From NCBI RefSeq assembly GCF_000455245.1, contig NZ_HG005165.1:246558-289550 (forward strand): DNA of 42,993 bases, read 5' to 3'. Each line of letters begins with the position of its first letter. Within the stretch, counting starts at the first letter, position 1. The notes under the pieces were generated by a model, which saw only the letters and a program-made list of their open reading frames with translations, ran no database searches and had not been told where the DNA came from. The stretch comes from Nesterenkonia massiliensis. GTDB taxonomy: Bacteria > Actinomycetota > Actinomycetes > Actinomycetales > Micrococcaceae. The position numbers and the translations under genes were made by a program. Of the stretch, positions 17,948 to 25,833 are shown piece after piece.

Positions 17948-19834
17948 TCAGTCCTCCTCATCCCACTCGGGAGTCATATTGCGAGCCACCTGGATGGCGC
18001 TATTGGAGACGCCGGCGGGCACCATGGGCCAGACCATGGAGTCCCGGGAGACGACAAAATCGATGACCACGGGACGATCGTTGATCTCCATGGCTTCAGC
18101 GATCACCGCATCGATGTCCTCTTCGCGCTCGCAGCGCAGCCCCACACAGCCATATGCCTCGGCCAGTTTGACGAAGTCCGGGATGCGCACCACATCGTTA
18201 CCGTCGGCGCTGACTGCCGTATTCAGGTGGGTGTTGGAGTAGCGGGACTCATAGAACAGGGTCTGCCACTGGCGGACCATGCCCAGGGATGAGTTGTTGA
18301 TGACGGCGACTTTGATCGGAATGTTGTTGATGGCGCAGGTGGCCAGTTCCTGGTTGGTCATCTGGAAGCAGCCGTCGCCGTCGATGGCCCAGACAACTCG
18401 TTCCGGGCTGCCCACGGCTGCGCCCATCGCTGCTGGCACCGAATAGCCCATAGTGCCCAGGCCTCCGGAGTTCAGCCACTGGCGGGGCCGGTCGTAGGTG
18501 ATGAACTGGGCAGCCCACATCTGATGCTGTCCCACGCCTGCGGCATAGATGGCTTCTGACCCGGCAGCCTCACCGATCTTCTGGATGACTTTCTGCGGGG
18601 CGATTTTGCCGTCTTCAGGCTCAGTCCATCCCAGCGGGTAAGTCTCGCGCAGCCGGTCCAGCTGCTTCCACCATGCTGCGAGGTCTGGCTGGCCCTGTGT
18701 GGCGAAAACGTCCTCGACGGCGCTGCGCAGCTCCGGCACGATCTCCTTCAGCGACCCGACGATCGGCACATCTGCCAGCCGGTTCTTGGAGATCTCTGCA
18801 GGGTCGATATCGGCGTGGATGACCTTGGCACCTGGGGCGAAGGTCTCCAGCTGACCGGTGACCCGGTCGTCGAAGCGGGCGCCGAGGGTGATCAGCAGAT
18901 CAGCCTGCTGCAGCGCGGCCACAGCGGAGACCGTTCCGTGCATCCCGGGCATACCCACGTTCTGCGGGTGGGAATCGGGGAAAGCCCCGCGTGCCATCAG
19001 CGTGTTGACCACCGGGGCACCCACAGTTTCGGCCAGGCTGATGAACTCCTCGGAGGCTTCGGCTTTGATCAGACCGCCACCGATGTAGAAGACCGGACGG
19101 GAGCTGGACTGGATGAGCTTTGCTGCCTCACGGACCTGTTTGGCATGGCCGCGGGTCACGGGCTTATAGCCGTTGAGCCCGATCTTCGGCGGCCAGGAGA
19201 AGGTGGTCTGCGCGGTCTGCGCGGATTTGGTGATGTCCACCAGCACCGGACCCGGGCGTCCCGAGGAGGCGATGTGGAAGGCCTCTGCCATGACCTGGGG
19301 AATCTGGTCGGCGTCGGTCACCAAGAAGGCGTGCTTAGTGATCGGTGTGGAGATCCCGACGATATCGGCTTCCTGGAATGCATCAGTTCCGATGACCTGG
19401 GCATTGACCTGTCCGGTGATGGCGACCATGGGGACAGAGTCCATATGGGCATCAGCCAGCGGGGTCACCAGATTAGTGGCTCCGGGGCCCGAGGTGGCGA
19501 AGCAGACGCCCACTTTTCCGGTGGCCATGGCGTAGCCCTGGGCTGCATGTCCGCCGCCCTGTTCGTGCCGGACCAGGATGTGGTTGATCTGGGTGGAGTC
19601 CATCAACGGATCGTAGGTGGGCAGGATGGCTCCGCCCGGAATGCCGAAGACATCGGTGACCCCCAGCTCCTCCAGGCTGCGAATGATGGCCTGGCTGCCG
19701 GTGACCTGCTCCGGGGCTATCACGCGCCCAGGGCCGTAGAGGCGCTGGTCAGCGGTGGTAATACGGCCATGTCGATCCAGGCTGTTGCGCAGGCTGGCTG
19801 CAGGGTCAGCGTGTTCTGCTGGGGCAGTGCTCAT
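17948..19834 (-). CDS. ilvB: acetolactate synthase large (catalytic) subunit
   Basis: This ThDP-dependent enzyme makes acetolactate from two pyruvates, or acetohydroxybutyrate from pyruvate and 2-oxobutyrate, the first common step of branched-chain synthesis. Visible marks are the ThDP-activating Glu in [19 protein letters not shown], the FAD-linked central domain ([14 protein letters not shown]), and the ThDP/Mg motif from [12 protein letters not shown] to [14 protein letters not shown] chose the ATG at 19834 ([11 protein letters not shown]) with AGGGAAG before it, giving 628 residues. Upstream in-frame starts reach 19891 but enter the leader region. It is the first structural gene behind the Val/Leu leader peptide and terminator. 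Confidence 0.97.
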   Translation of the reverse strand: MSTAPAEHADPAASLRNSLDRHGRITTADQRLYGPGRVIAPEQVTGSQAIIRSLEELGVTDVFGIPGGAILPTYDPLMDSTQINHILVRHEQGGGHAAQGYAMATGKVGVCFATSGPGATNLVTPLADAHMDSVPMVAITGQVNAQVIGTDAFQEADIVGISTPITKHAFLVTDADQIPQVMAEAFHIASSGRPGPVLVDITKSAQTAQTTFSWPPKIGLNGYKPVTRGHAKQVREAAKLIQSSSRPVFYIGGGLIKAEASEEFISLAETVGAPVVNTLMARGAFPDSHPQNVGMPGMHGTVSAVAALQQADLLITLGARFDDRVTGQLETFAPGAKVIHADIDPAEISKNRLADVPIVGSLKEIVPELRSAVEDVFATQGQPDLAAWWKQLDRLRETYPLGWTEPEDGKIAPQKVIQKIGEAAGSEAIYAAGVGQHQMWAAQFITYDRPRQWLNSGGLGTMGYSVPAAMGAAVGSPERVVWAIDGDGCFQMTNQELATCAINNIPIKVAVINNSSLGMVRQWQTLFYESRYSNTHLNTAVSADGNDVVRIPDFVKLAEAYGCVGLRCEREEDIDAVIAEAMEINDRPVVIDFVVSRDSMVWPMVPAGVSNSAIQVARNMTPEWDEED

Positions 19835-19889
19835 CTCTTCTTCCCTCATCCAAGTCATGGTGTCCTGCCTTAAAGTCATCGGGCCCCAC

Positions 19890-19941
19890 ACAGACGAAAC
19901 CCCGGCTCCGAGGAGTCCCTGTGGACCCTTCTGCCGGGGTT
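19890..19941 (-). terminator. ilvB attenuator terminator
   Basis: On the minus strand AACCCCGGC (19933-19941) pairs with GCCGGGGTT (19898-19906), a perfect 9-bp stem, followed by TCGTCTGT. A smaller AGGGTCC/GGACTCCT stem folds inside. The left arm can instead pair over 8 bp with GCCGGGGT (19981-19988) in the last codons of the leader peptide, giving the antiterminator. This is the standard competing-stem layout of transcription attenuation. Confidence 0.82.
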
Positions 19942-19976
19942 GGACGGTGCTTAGCGTCGGCGCATGAGCAGCTCGT

Positions 19977-20027
19977 TCACACCCCGGCGGGGGTAATGAC
20001 GAGTACTACTACTAGCTTCTGGCGCAT
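19977..20027 (-). CDS. ilvB leader peptide (attenuator uORF)
   Basis: A 16-residue reading frame [16 protein letters not shown] ends in TGA at 19977, well upstream of ilvB. Seven consecutive codons specify Leu, Val or Ile, the end products of the pathway. The first four (CTA GTA GTA GTA) are codons that high-GC genomes use rarely, which would make stalling sensitive. The final Ala-Gly-Val codons contain the sequence that can pair with the 5' arm of the terminator. A ribosome that finishes the peptide covers this and allows termination; one stalled at the Val codons leaves it free for antitermination. Comparable ilvB leaders are known from other actinobacteria. Too short to be found by ordinary gene callers. 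Confidence 0.85.
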   Translation of the reverse strand: MRQKLVVVLVITPAGV

Positions 20028-20033
20028 ATGACC

Positions 20034-20062
20034 ATCCTTGCCCCGGGTGTGATGTGTGTCAA
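20034..20062 (-). promoter_or_regulatory. ilvB leader promoter
   Basis: A perfect TTGACA (20057-20062), a 17-base spacer and AAGGAT (20034-20039) precede the leader ATG. Counting seven bases on puts the start of transcription at or next to the A of the ATG at 20027, a leaderless start. The same AAGGA could instead act as the ribosome site of a longer transcript, in which case the promoter lies elsewhere. Confidence 0.55.
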
Positions 20063-20159
20063 TTCCGGGAATTTGGCGTCTCATATTTTGGACGGATCGA
20101 TATCCTGGGGTCGTTCTGCATTGACCAACAGCACAGTCCTGCCGCGCAGCCGAGTGGCG

Positions 20160-21947
20160 TCAGCCGCAGTACGCGCCCTCTGCCGCAGACCGTACGAGCT
20201 TGGCGTATTTGCCCAGCACGCCGGTGGTGACAAACGGCGGCAGCGGCTTCCAGGCCGGATCCGCCCGGCGCTGAGCCAGCACGGACTCCTCAACCTCCAG
20301 CTCGATGCTGCGGGAAGCGATGTCCACGCGGATCGTGTCGCCGTCAGCGATATAGGCGATAGGCCCGCCGTCGACCGCTTCCGGCGCGATATGGCCGATG
20401 CACAGACCAGTGGTGCCCCCGGAGAAGCGCCCGTCGGTAATCAGCAGCACGTCCTTGCCCAGGCCAGCACCCTTGATCGCACCGGTGATGGCCAGCATTT
20501 CGCGCATACCAGGTCCGCCCTTGGGACCTTCGTAACGGATGACGACGACGTCGCCGGCCTTGATCCGGCCCTCTTCCAAGGCTTTCAGCGCTGCCTGCTC
20601 GCGTTCGAATACCCGCGCAGTACCTTCGAAGACCTCGGCATCGAAGCCCGCAGACTTCACCACCGCACCCTCAGGAGCAAGAGAGCCGCACAGAACCGCG
20701 ATGCCGCCGTTGTGGTGCATGGGGTTATCCAGGGTGCGGATGATCTTGCCGTCAATATCCGGTGGGTTGATGGCTTCGAGGTTCTCGGCCACGGTCTTGC
20801 CGGTCACTGTCAGCACGTCGCCGTGGATGAGGCCGGCATCCAGCAGAGCACGCATCACCACGGGCACACCGCCGACCTTGTCCACATCTGCCATCACATG
20901 CTGGCCGAAGGGCTTCAGGTCTCCCAGGTGCGGGACTCGGTCGCCGATGCGGTTGAAGTCATCCAGCGTCAGGTCCACCTCGGCCTCACGGGCGATGGCC
21001 AGCAGATGGAGCACCGCGTTGGTGGAGCCGCCGAATGCCATGGTCACTGCGATGGCGTTTTCGAAGGCCTTCTTGGTGAGGATGTCGCGGGTGGTGATGC
21101 CCTTGCGCAGCAGCTCCACGACAGCCTCACCTGACTTGTGGGCGTAGTAGTCGCGGCGGCGGTCGGCCGAGGGTGGGGCGGCGGAGCCGGGCAGTGAGAG
21201 CCCCAGCGCCTCACCGATGCACGCCATGGTGTTGGCGGTGTACATACCGCCGCAGGCGCCTTCGCCGGGGCAGATGGCACGTTCGATCACATCGAGGTCC
21301 GCCTCGCTGATGGTGCCGCGTGCGCAGGCGCCCACACCTTCGAAGGCGTCGATGAGTGTGACTTCCTTCTCCGTACCATCGGAGAAGCGGGCGATGCCGG
21401 GCATGATGGAGCCGGCGTAGAGGAAGACCGAGCTGACATCGAGCCGAGCGGCAGCCATCAGCATGCCAGGCAGTGACTTGTCACAGCCGGCCAGCAGGAC
21501 CGAACCGTCCAGTCGCTCAGCCTGCATCACGGTTTCCACCGAGTCGGCGATGACTTCGCGGGAGACCAGCGAGTAGTGCATGCCCTCGTGGCCCATGGAG
21601 ATGCCATCGGAGACAGAGATAGTGCCGAACTCCAGGGGGTAGCCGCCTCCGGCGTGCACACCCTCCTTCGACGCCTTGGCCAACCGGTCCAGGGAAAGAT
21701 TGCAGGGGGTGATCTCATTCCAGGAGCTGGCGATGCCGATCTGGGCCTTCTTGAAGTCGTCATCCCCCATACCCACGGCCCGCAGCATGCCGCGGGCAGG
21801 TGCCCGGGTGTACCCGTCAGTGACCTGCCAGCTGCGTGGCTTCTCTGGAATGGAGGGCCCGGTGACCGGTGTGGGCGGGGTGAAGCGAGGAGCTTCGGTC
21901 TGCTGCGGGTCCTGCTCAGCGGCAGGGTTCTGGGTGCTCTGCGACAT
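20160..21947 (-). CDS. ilvD: dihydroxy-acid dehydratase
   Basis: IlvD dehydrates the dihydroxy acids from IlvC to the 2-oxo acids of valine and isoleucine, using an iron-sulfur cluster. Family marks are [33 protein letters not shown] (cluster Cys), [12 protein letters not shown] (second Cys), and [20 protein letters not shown] near the C-terminus. I chose the ATG at 21947 ([10 protein letters not shown]), giving 595 residues; GGAG lies rather far upstream. A GTG at 22028 is a possible longer start. It lies upstream of the ilvB leader on the same strand but is separated from ilvB by that promoter and attenuator, so the two are probably controlled independently. Confidence 0.96.
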   Translation of the reverse strand: MSQSTQNPAAEQDPQQTEAPRFTPPTPVTGPSIPEKPRSWQVTDGYTRAPARGMLRAVGMGDDDFKKAQIGIASSWNEITPCNLSLDRLAKASKEGVHAGGGYPLEFGTISVSDGISMGHEGMHYSLVSREVIADSVETVMQAERLDGSVLLAGCDKSLPGMLMAAARLDVSSVFLYAGSIMPGIARFSDGTEKEVTLIDAFEGVGACARGTISEADLDVIERAICPGEGACGGMYTANTMACIGEALGLSLPGSAAPPSADRRRDYYAHKSGEAVVELLRKGITTRDILTKKAFENAIAVTMAFGGSTNAVLHLLAIAREAEVDLTLDDFNRIGDRVPHLGDLKPFGQHVMADVDKVGGVPVVMRALLDAGLIHGDVLTVTGKTVAENLEAINPPDIDGKIIRTLDNPMHHNGGIAVLCGSLAPEGAVVKSAGFDAEVFEGTARVFEREQAALKALEEGRIKAGDVVVIRYEGPKGGPGMREMLAITGAIKGAGLGKDVLLITDGRFSGGTTGLCIGHIAPEAVDGGPIAYIADGDTIRVDIASRSIELEVEESVLAQRRADPAWKPLPPFVTTGVLGKYAKLVRSAAEGAYCG

Positions 21948-22056
21948 GGTACTGATGGTACTCCGGCCCCGAGCCCCTTTGCCTTCTGATGGCGACGTCG
22001 TCTCACCACGCGGAATTTCTTGTCTCACTCACCAGGTTCCATAGTGCGCCCTAGTT

Positions 22057-22070
22057 CACAAGACCTTGTG
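22057..22070. promoter_or_regulatory. 14-base palindrome upstream of ilvD
   Basis: CACAAG-AC-CTTGTG is a perfect 6+2+6 inverted repeat, 110 bases before the chosen ilvD start. It is a candidate operator or short hairpin. The rest of the 221-base gap between pdtaR and ilvD shows no gene or clear promoter. Confidence 0.35.
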
Positions 22071-22168
22071 TTCGATGGAACAACAAAAGTCTGTGCACCC
22101 CGGCGCAGCCCAGAGCGCTGAGGCCGCCAGAGCCGCCTGCAAGGCCGCCCTGCGCGGTGCCCGAGAGG

Positions 22169-22780
22169 CTAACCCATCTGGTCGATGACGGTGTCTGCGA
22201 CTTCGCGCATGGTCAGCCGACGATCCATCGAGGTCTTCTGGATCCAGCGGAAGGCCTCCGGTTCGGAGAGCCCCATCTTGGTAGTCAGCAGCGACTTCGC
22301 GCGGTCCACCAGTTTGCGGGTCTCGAACTTCTCCGCCAGCGAGGAGACTTCCTCCTCAAGGGCGCGGATCTCATCAAAGCGTGCGGCTGCCACCTCGATG
22401 GCAGGAATCAGGTCGTTCTCGCTGAAGGGTTTGACCACATAGGCCATCGCTCCGGCCTCCCGCGCTGACTCCACAAGGTCGCGCTGGGAGAAAGCGGTGA
22501 GCATCACCACCGGGGCGATGCGCTCCTCGGCAATGGTCTTGGCCGCGGTGATCCCATCCATCACCGGCATTTTCACGTCCATGACCACCAGATCCGGTTC
22601 GCTCTCACGGGCCAGCTCCACGGCCTTCTCGCCGTTGTCGGCCTCTCCGACAACCTCGTACCCGGCGCCGGTGAGGATTTCGACGATATCGAGTCGGATC
22701 AGCGTCTCGTCCTCTGCCACCAGCACCCGGCGGGGCTGGTGCTGGGCCGGGGCGGTGCCGGCTTCAGTCTGCTCTGTCAC
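22169..22780 (-). CDS. pdtaR: ANTAR-domain response regulator, PdtaR-like
   Basis: The N-terminal receiver domain has RRVLVAEDETLIRLDIVEIL (acidic pocket), VVMDVKMPVMDG (phospho-accepting Asp), MLTAFSQRDLV and AYVVKPFSENDL (conserved Lys). The C-terminal ANTAR helices (about 140-203: LVDRAKSLLTTKMGLSEPEA, then FRWIQKTSMDRRLTMREVAD) bind paired RNA hairpins and prevent termination. The 203-residue size and the order match mycobacterial Rv1626/PdtaR, partner of the kinase PdtaS, which is not in this window. The start is GTG at 22780, with AAGGAG four bases before it. It lies upstream of ilvD; whether ilv transcripts are among its targets is not known. Confidence 0.93.
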   Translation of the reverse strand: MTEQTEAGTAPAQHQPRRVLVAEDETLIRLDIVEILTGAGYEVVGEADNGEKAVELARESEPDLVVMDVKMPVMDGITAAKTIAEERIAPVVMLTAFSQRDLVESAREAGAMAYVVKPFSENDLIPAIEVAAARFDEIRALEEEVSSLAEKFETRKLVDRAKSLLTTKMGLSEPEAFRWIQKTSMDRRLTMREVADTVIDQMG

Positions 22781-22893
22781 GGGGCTCCTTCATGCTTAAG
22801 GGTCTAGGGGCGGGACCTGCCCCGCGCCAGTTGCTCTGAAAATAAGGGTACCGCCCCGGACTTTACGGGCAGCTGAGTACCGGCCAGTGTGAT

Positions 22894-25185
22894 CTACTGC
22901 AGCAGCTGTCGGATGTCGTCTGCGCTGAGCTGCACTGGTGCGGCGGCGTCGCTGTCCTCCAACACCCGGGAGAACAGCTCGTGCTTGGACTTCTGCAAGG
23001 CCATCACCTTGGACTCGATGGTATTTGCAGCGATAAGCCGGTAGACCATGACTGATCGGGTCTGCCCAATGCGATGTGCCCGATCGATGGCCTGGGCCTC
23101 GGCTGCCGGGTTCCACCAAGGGTCCAGCAGGATCACGTAGTCGGCCTCCACCAGGTTCAGGCCAAAACCACCGGCCTTCAGCGAGATGAAGAAGACCTCC
23201 CGCTCCCCTGCCCGGAAAGCATCGATCTGGTCCTGTCGCTTGGCGGTGGCCCCGTCCAGGTAAGCCGAGGCGATCCCGCGTTCATCTGCGGTGGCGCGAG
23301 CCTTCTTCAAGAACCTGGTGAACTGACTGAGCACCAGCACCCGGTGCCCTTCGGCGGTGACCTCTTCCAGCAGCTCACCCAGGGCCTCGAGTTTGACCGA
23401 AGGGGCAGTGCCCTCCCCGGCGAGTTCAGCGTCCAGGGCCAGCTGCCGCAGAGTAGTCAGGGATCGGAAGATCTCGAACCGGTTGGTGCTCACGTTCTCC
23501 ACCAGCCCCAGGATTTTCGCCCGTTCGCGCTGGAGTCTGCGGTCGTAAAGCTCACGGTGGTCCGGATGGAGTTCGAGGCTCAAGACCTGCTCCTGCTTCG
23601 GAGGAAGCTCCGTGGCCACCGCTTCCTTGGTTCGCCGCAGCAGGAAAGGACGCAGTCGACGGCGCAGCGTGGCCAGCCGTCCAGCATCGCGGTCTTTCTC
23701 GATGGGGTTCTGATACGTCTGGATGAAACGCTCCCGCCTGCCCAGCAGTCCCGGACAGGTCAGTGCGGCCAGCGCCCAGAGCTCCATGAGGTTGTTCTCC
23801 AGCGGTGTGCCGGTGATGGCCAGGGTAAATGGCGTATTCAGACCCCGGGCAGCACGGTGACCGCGGGAGGCATGGTTCTTGATCATCTGCGCCTCATCCA
23901 GGATCAGGCCCGCCCAGTCCAGCTCCCGGTAGCGTTCCTCCTCCAACCGGAACAGCGCGTAGCTGGTGATCACGATGTCCGCGCCCTGAACCTGCTGGGC
24001 CAGCGGCTCGCCGCTCTTCTGCGCCGTCTCGGAGATGACAACTACCTCCAACGACGGCGTGAAGCGGTGTGCTTCGGCCTTCCAATTGCCCACCACGGAG
24101 GTGGGTGCCAGGATCAAGAACGGTGCAGCACCCTCGGGGGCAGCCTCCTCGGGGGCGGTCTCATTGAGCGCAGTGCCCTTGGGTGCAGCGTCCTTGGGTG
24201 CGGCGTCCTCCCGCACCGACTGGATCATCGCCAGCGTCTGCAGGGTTTTGCCCAGGCCCATTTCGTCAGCCAGGATGCCACCGAGCCGGTGTTCGTAGAG
24301 GAAGCGCAGCCAGGAATAGCCATACACTTGATAGTCCCGCAGCGTGGCGTGAAGGCCCGCAGGTGGCTTGCGCAGCTGAAGCGTGGCGTCGTCAGAGAGC
24401 TGACGCAGGCTCTCCCACCACTGGTGCTCCCGCTGTGCGACGACGCCGAGATCGCCCAGCTGCTCCCATAGGTCCGACTGGTATCGGCTTAACCGCAGTC
24501 CGGAGCCGCTGGGCTGATCATTGAGCGAAGCGGCTTCCTCGATGATACTGCGCAGCTGGTCCAGCTCAGGAGAATCCAGCGGGAAATAGGTGCCAGAGGG
24601 CAGCACGAAGATCGATTCGTTCCGGCTGAGGGCGGCGAACAGATCAGCAAAATTGACCTCTTCGCCCTCGATGGTCACGGTGACCTTCAGGTCGAACCAA
24701 TCACCAGTGGCGTTGGAGCTGTTCAGCTGCAGTTCCGGCCCGGTCTCGTCCGCGGCGCTTACGTCGCCGTCGGTTTCTGCAGGGGTTCCGGGGGCCAGTT
24801 CAGTGGTCTCCGCTGCGCTGATTTCTACCACCGGCGTTTCTCGTGCTCGGCGGTAGCCGGGGAGGCCGGCCACTACCGCGTCCCCAGAGGCCAGGATAGT
24901 TGCAGCGGCGTGAACACAGCCCGGGGCCGCACCGCAGCTGCAGGTGATGTGCATCTGGCCGGTGCCGTCGTCGTCCAGCCAGGTCTCCACCACTGGGCGC
25001 TCGTACCATTTGCCGGTCTCCGCTGAGGCCACCACTGCCTCGATGCGCTGCAGCCCGTCCTGGGTCTCATCGCTGACGAGGAAGACGCTGTCAGATTCCA
25101 CCATGGCGTGTGCGGCCTGGAGTGTGGCTTCGTCAGTCAGGGTGAGCAGCGCCCGGGAAAGTACTGAATCAGACATTCCCGTCAC
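22894..25185 (-). CDS. SNF2-family DNA/RNA helicase with SWIM zinc finger
   Basis: The N-terminus has a SWIM-type zinc finger at residues 82-92 (CSCGAAPGCVH). The Swi2/Snf2 ATPase core follows: ADEMGLGKTLQTLAM (Walker A), LILDEAQMIKN (Walker B), ALTGTPLEN-like AITGTPLENNLMELWAL, and in the second lobe KAGGFGLNLVEADYVILLDP then AIDRAHRIGQT. Family members translocate on DNA; the bacterial role is unsettled (repair, recycling of RNA polymerase or defence). At 763 residues it is shorter than many SWIM-SNF2 proteins. Between motifs I and Ia an Ala-Pro-rich repeat (about 319-350, units like DAAPK, EEAAP) is inserted. The start may be GTG at 25185 or ATG at 25176. Confidence 0.92.
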   Translation of the reverse strand: MTGMSDSVLSRALLTLTDEATLQAAHAMVESDSVFLVSDETQDGLQRIEAVVASAETGKWYERPVVETWLDDDGTGQMHITCSCGAAPGCVHAAATILASGDAVVAGLPGYRRARETPVVEISAAETTELAPGTPAETDGDVSAADETGPELQLNSSNATGDWFDLKVTVTIEGEEVNFADLFAALSRNESIFVLPSGTYFPLDSPELDQLRSIIEEAASLNDQPSGSGLRLSRYQSDLWEQLGDLGVVAQREHQWWESLRQLSDDATLQLRKPPAGLHATLRDYQVYGYSWLRFLYEHRLGGILADEMGLGKTLQTLAMIQSVREDAAPKDAAPKGTALNETAPEEAAPEGAAPFLILAPTSVVGNWKAEAHRFTPSLEVVVISETAQKSGEPLAQQVQGADIVITSYALFRLEEERYRELDWAGLILDEAQMIKNHASRGHRAARGLNTPFTLAITGTPLENNLMELWALAALTCPGLLGRRERFIQTYQNPIEKDRDAGRLATLRRRLRPFLLRRTKEAVATELPPKQEQVLSLELHPDHRELYDRRLQRERAKILGLVENVSTNRFEIFRSLTTLRQLALDAELAGEGTAPSVKLEALGELLEEVTAEGHRVLVLSQFTRFLKKARATADERGIASAYLDGATAKRQDQIDAFRAGEREVFFISLKAGGFGLNLVEADYVILLDPWWNPAAEAQAIDRAHRIGQTRSVMVYRLIAANTIESKVMALQKSKHELFSRVLEDSDAAAPVQLSADDIRQLLQ

Positions 25186-25268
25186 ATCACCGCATTCCGT
25201 CGCTTGTGGTCAACCCAGTCATCTTACCTATGTCTGTGGTGTTGCCTGAGTCCGTGAAGTACTGCGCT

Positions 25269-25628
25269 TCAGGGCCTGGTGGCATGAGCGTCGATGAAGT
25301 GCTGGGCCTTCTCCAAGGTATGCGCACTGTAGGTGCCTGCGGCCCGCGCATCCAGGATCACTGCCTGTTCGACCTCCAGAAGCGCCGCTGGGAGTTCGCG
25401 CCGGTGATCGGCACGTTAACTGAGGCCGAATCAGAGGATCGGTGGCAGCACCACCATGAGAATCCACTCCGGTTCCACCAGCACCTCAGGGGTACCGGGG
25501 ATGAAGCTGCATCCAATGCCGATGATCACCAGTAGAACGGGGGCTGCGATGCCGTGCTTCTACGCAAAGAGTGTGGCGGCCACAATAATCAGCACAGCCG
25601 CTACGGCCAACAGGGTCAGTTCTTCCAC
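25269..25628 (-). pseudogene. Na+/H+ antiporter (CPA1/NhaP type), internally deleted
   Basis: A GTG at 25628 opens VEELTLLAVAAVLIIVAATL, then an in-frame TAG (plus-strand cta at 25560-25562). The same frame goes on with HGIAAPVLLVIIGIG, FIPGTPEVLVEPEWIL and MVVLPPIL, the first helices of CPA1 antiporters. Right after this, SASVNVPI appears in another frame and all the central helices are missing. From about 25430 the sequence is the cytoplasmic tail typical of these transporters: RRELPAALLEVEQAVILDAR, then AAGTYSAHTLEKAQHFIDAH and a TGA. So roughly 400 codons were deleted and the rest has decayed. It fills most of the gap between the SNF2 gene and tRNA-Leu; nothing else is visible in 25186-25268. 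Confidence 0.72.
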
Positions 25629-25660
25629 GCGGCCGCTCGGCAGAAAATCCCTAAGAAATG

Positions 25661-25741
25661 TGCCCGAAGTGGGACTCGAACCCACACACCAGAGGTACCG
25701 CATTTTGAGTGCGGCGCGTCTACCAATTCCGCCATTCGGGC
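25661..25741 (-). tRNA. tRNA-Leu (CAA)
   Basis: The 81-base class II tRNA has acceptor GCCCGAA/TTCGGGC, discriminator A, anticodon loop CTCAAAA (CAA) and a 12-base variable arm. The T-loop is TTCGAGT, and CCA is not encoded. It lies 92 bases downstream of pyk on the same strand. Confidence 0.96.
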
Positions 25742-25833
25742 GCGGGCCGGGCGACCGACCAGCCGCTACAGTCTACCTAAAACTGCAGGCTCGGCTGGAC
25801 ACGCTCGCCCGGACTTTTTCCGTGTTGCGTTAC

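Noticed and set aside
20063-20159. Possible extra gene between ilvD and the ilvB leader
   Set aside because: The frame there overlaps ilvD antiphase and has no ribosome site; the gap looks purely regulatory.
22801-22820. Hairpin GGGGC/GCCCC between SNF2 and pdtaR
   Set aside because: The stem is only five pairs with no T-run, which is expected by chance in GC-rich spacers.
23074-24471. Plus-strand open frame of 465 codons over the SNF2 gene
   Set aside because: It is antisense to conserved helicase motifs and has no start context or motifs of its own.
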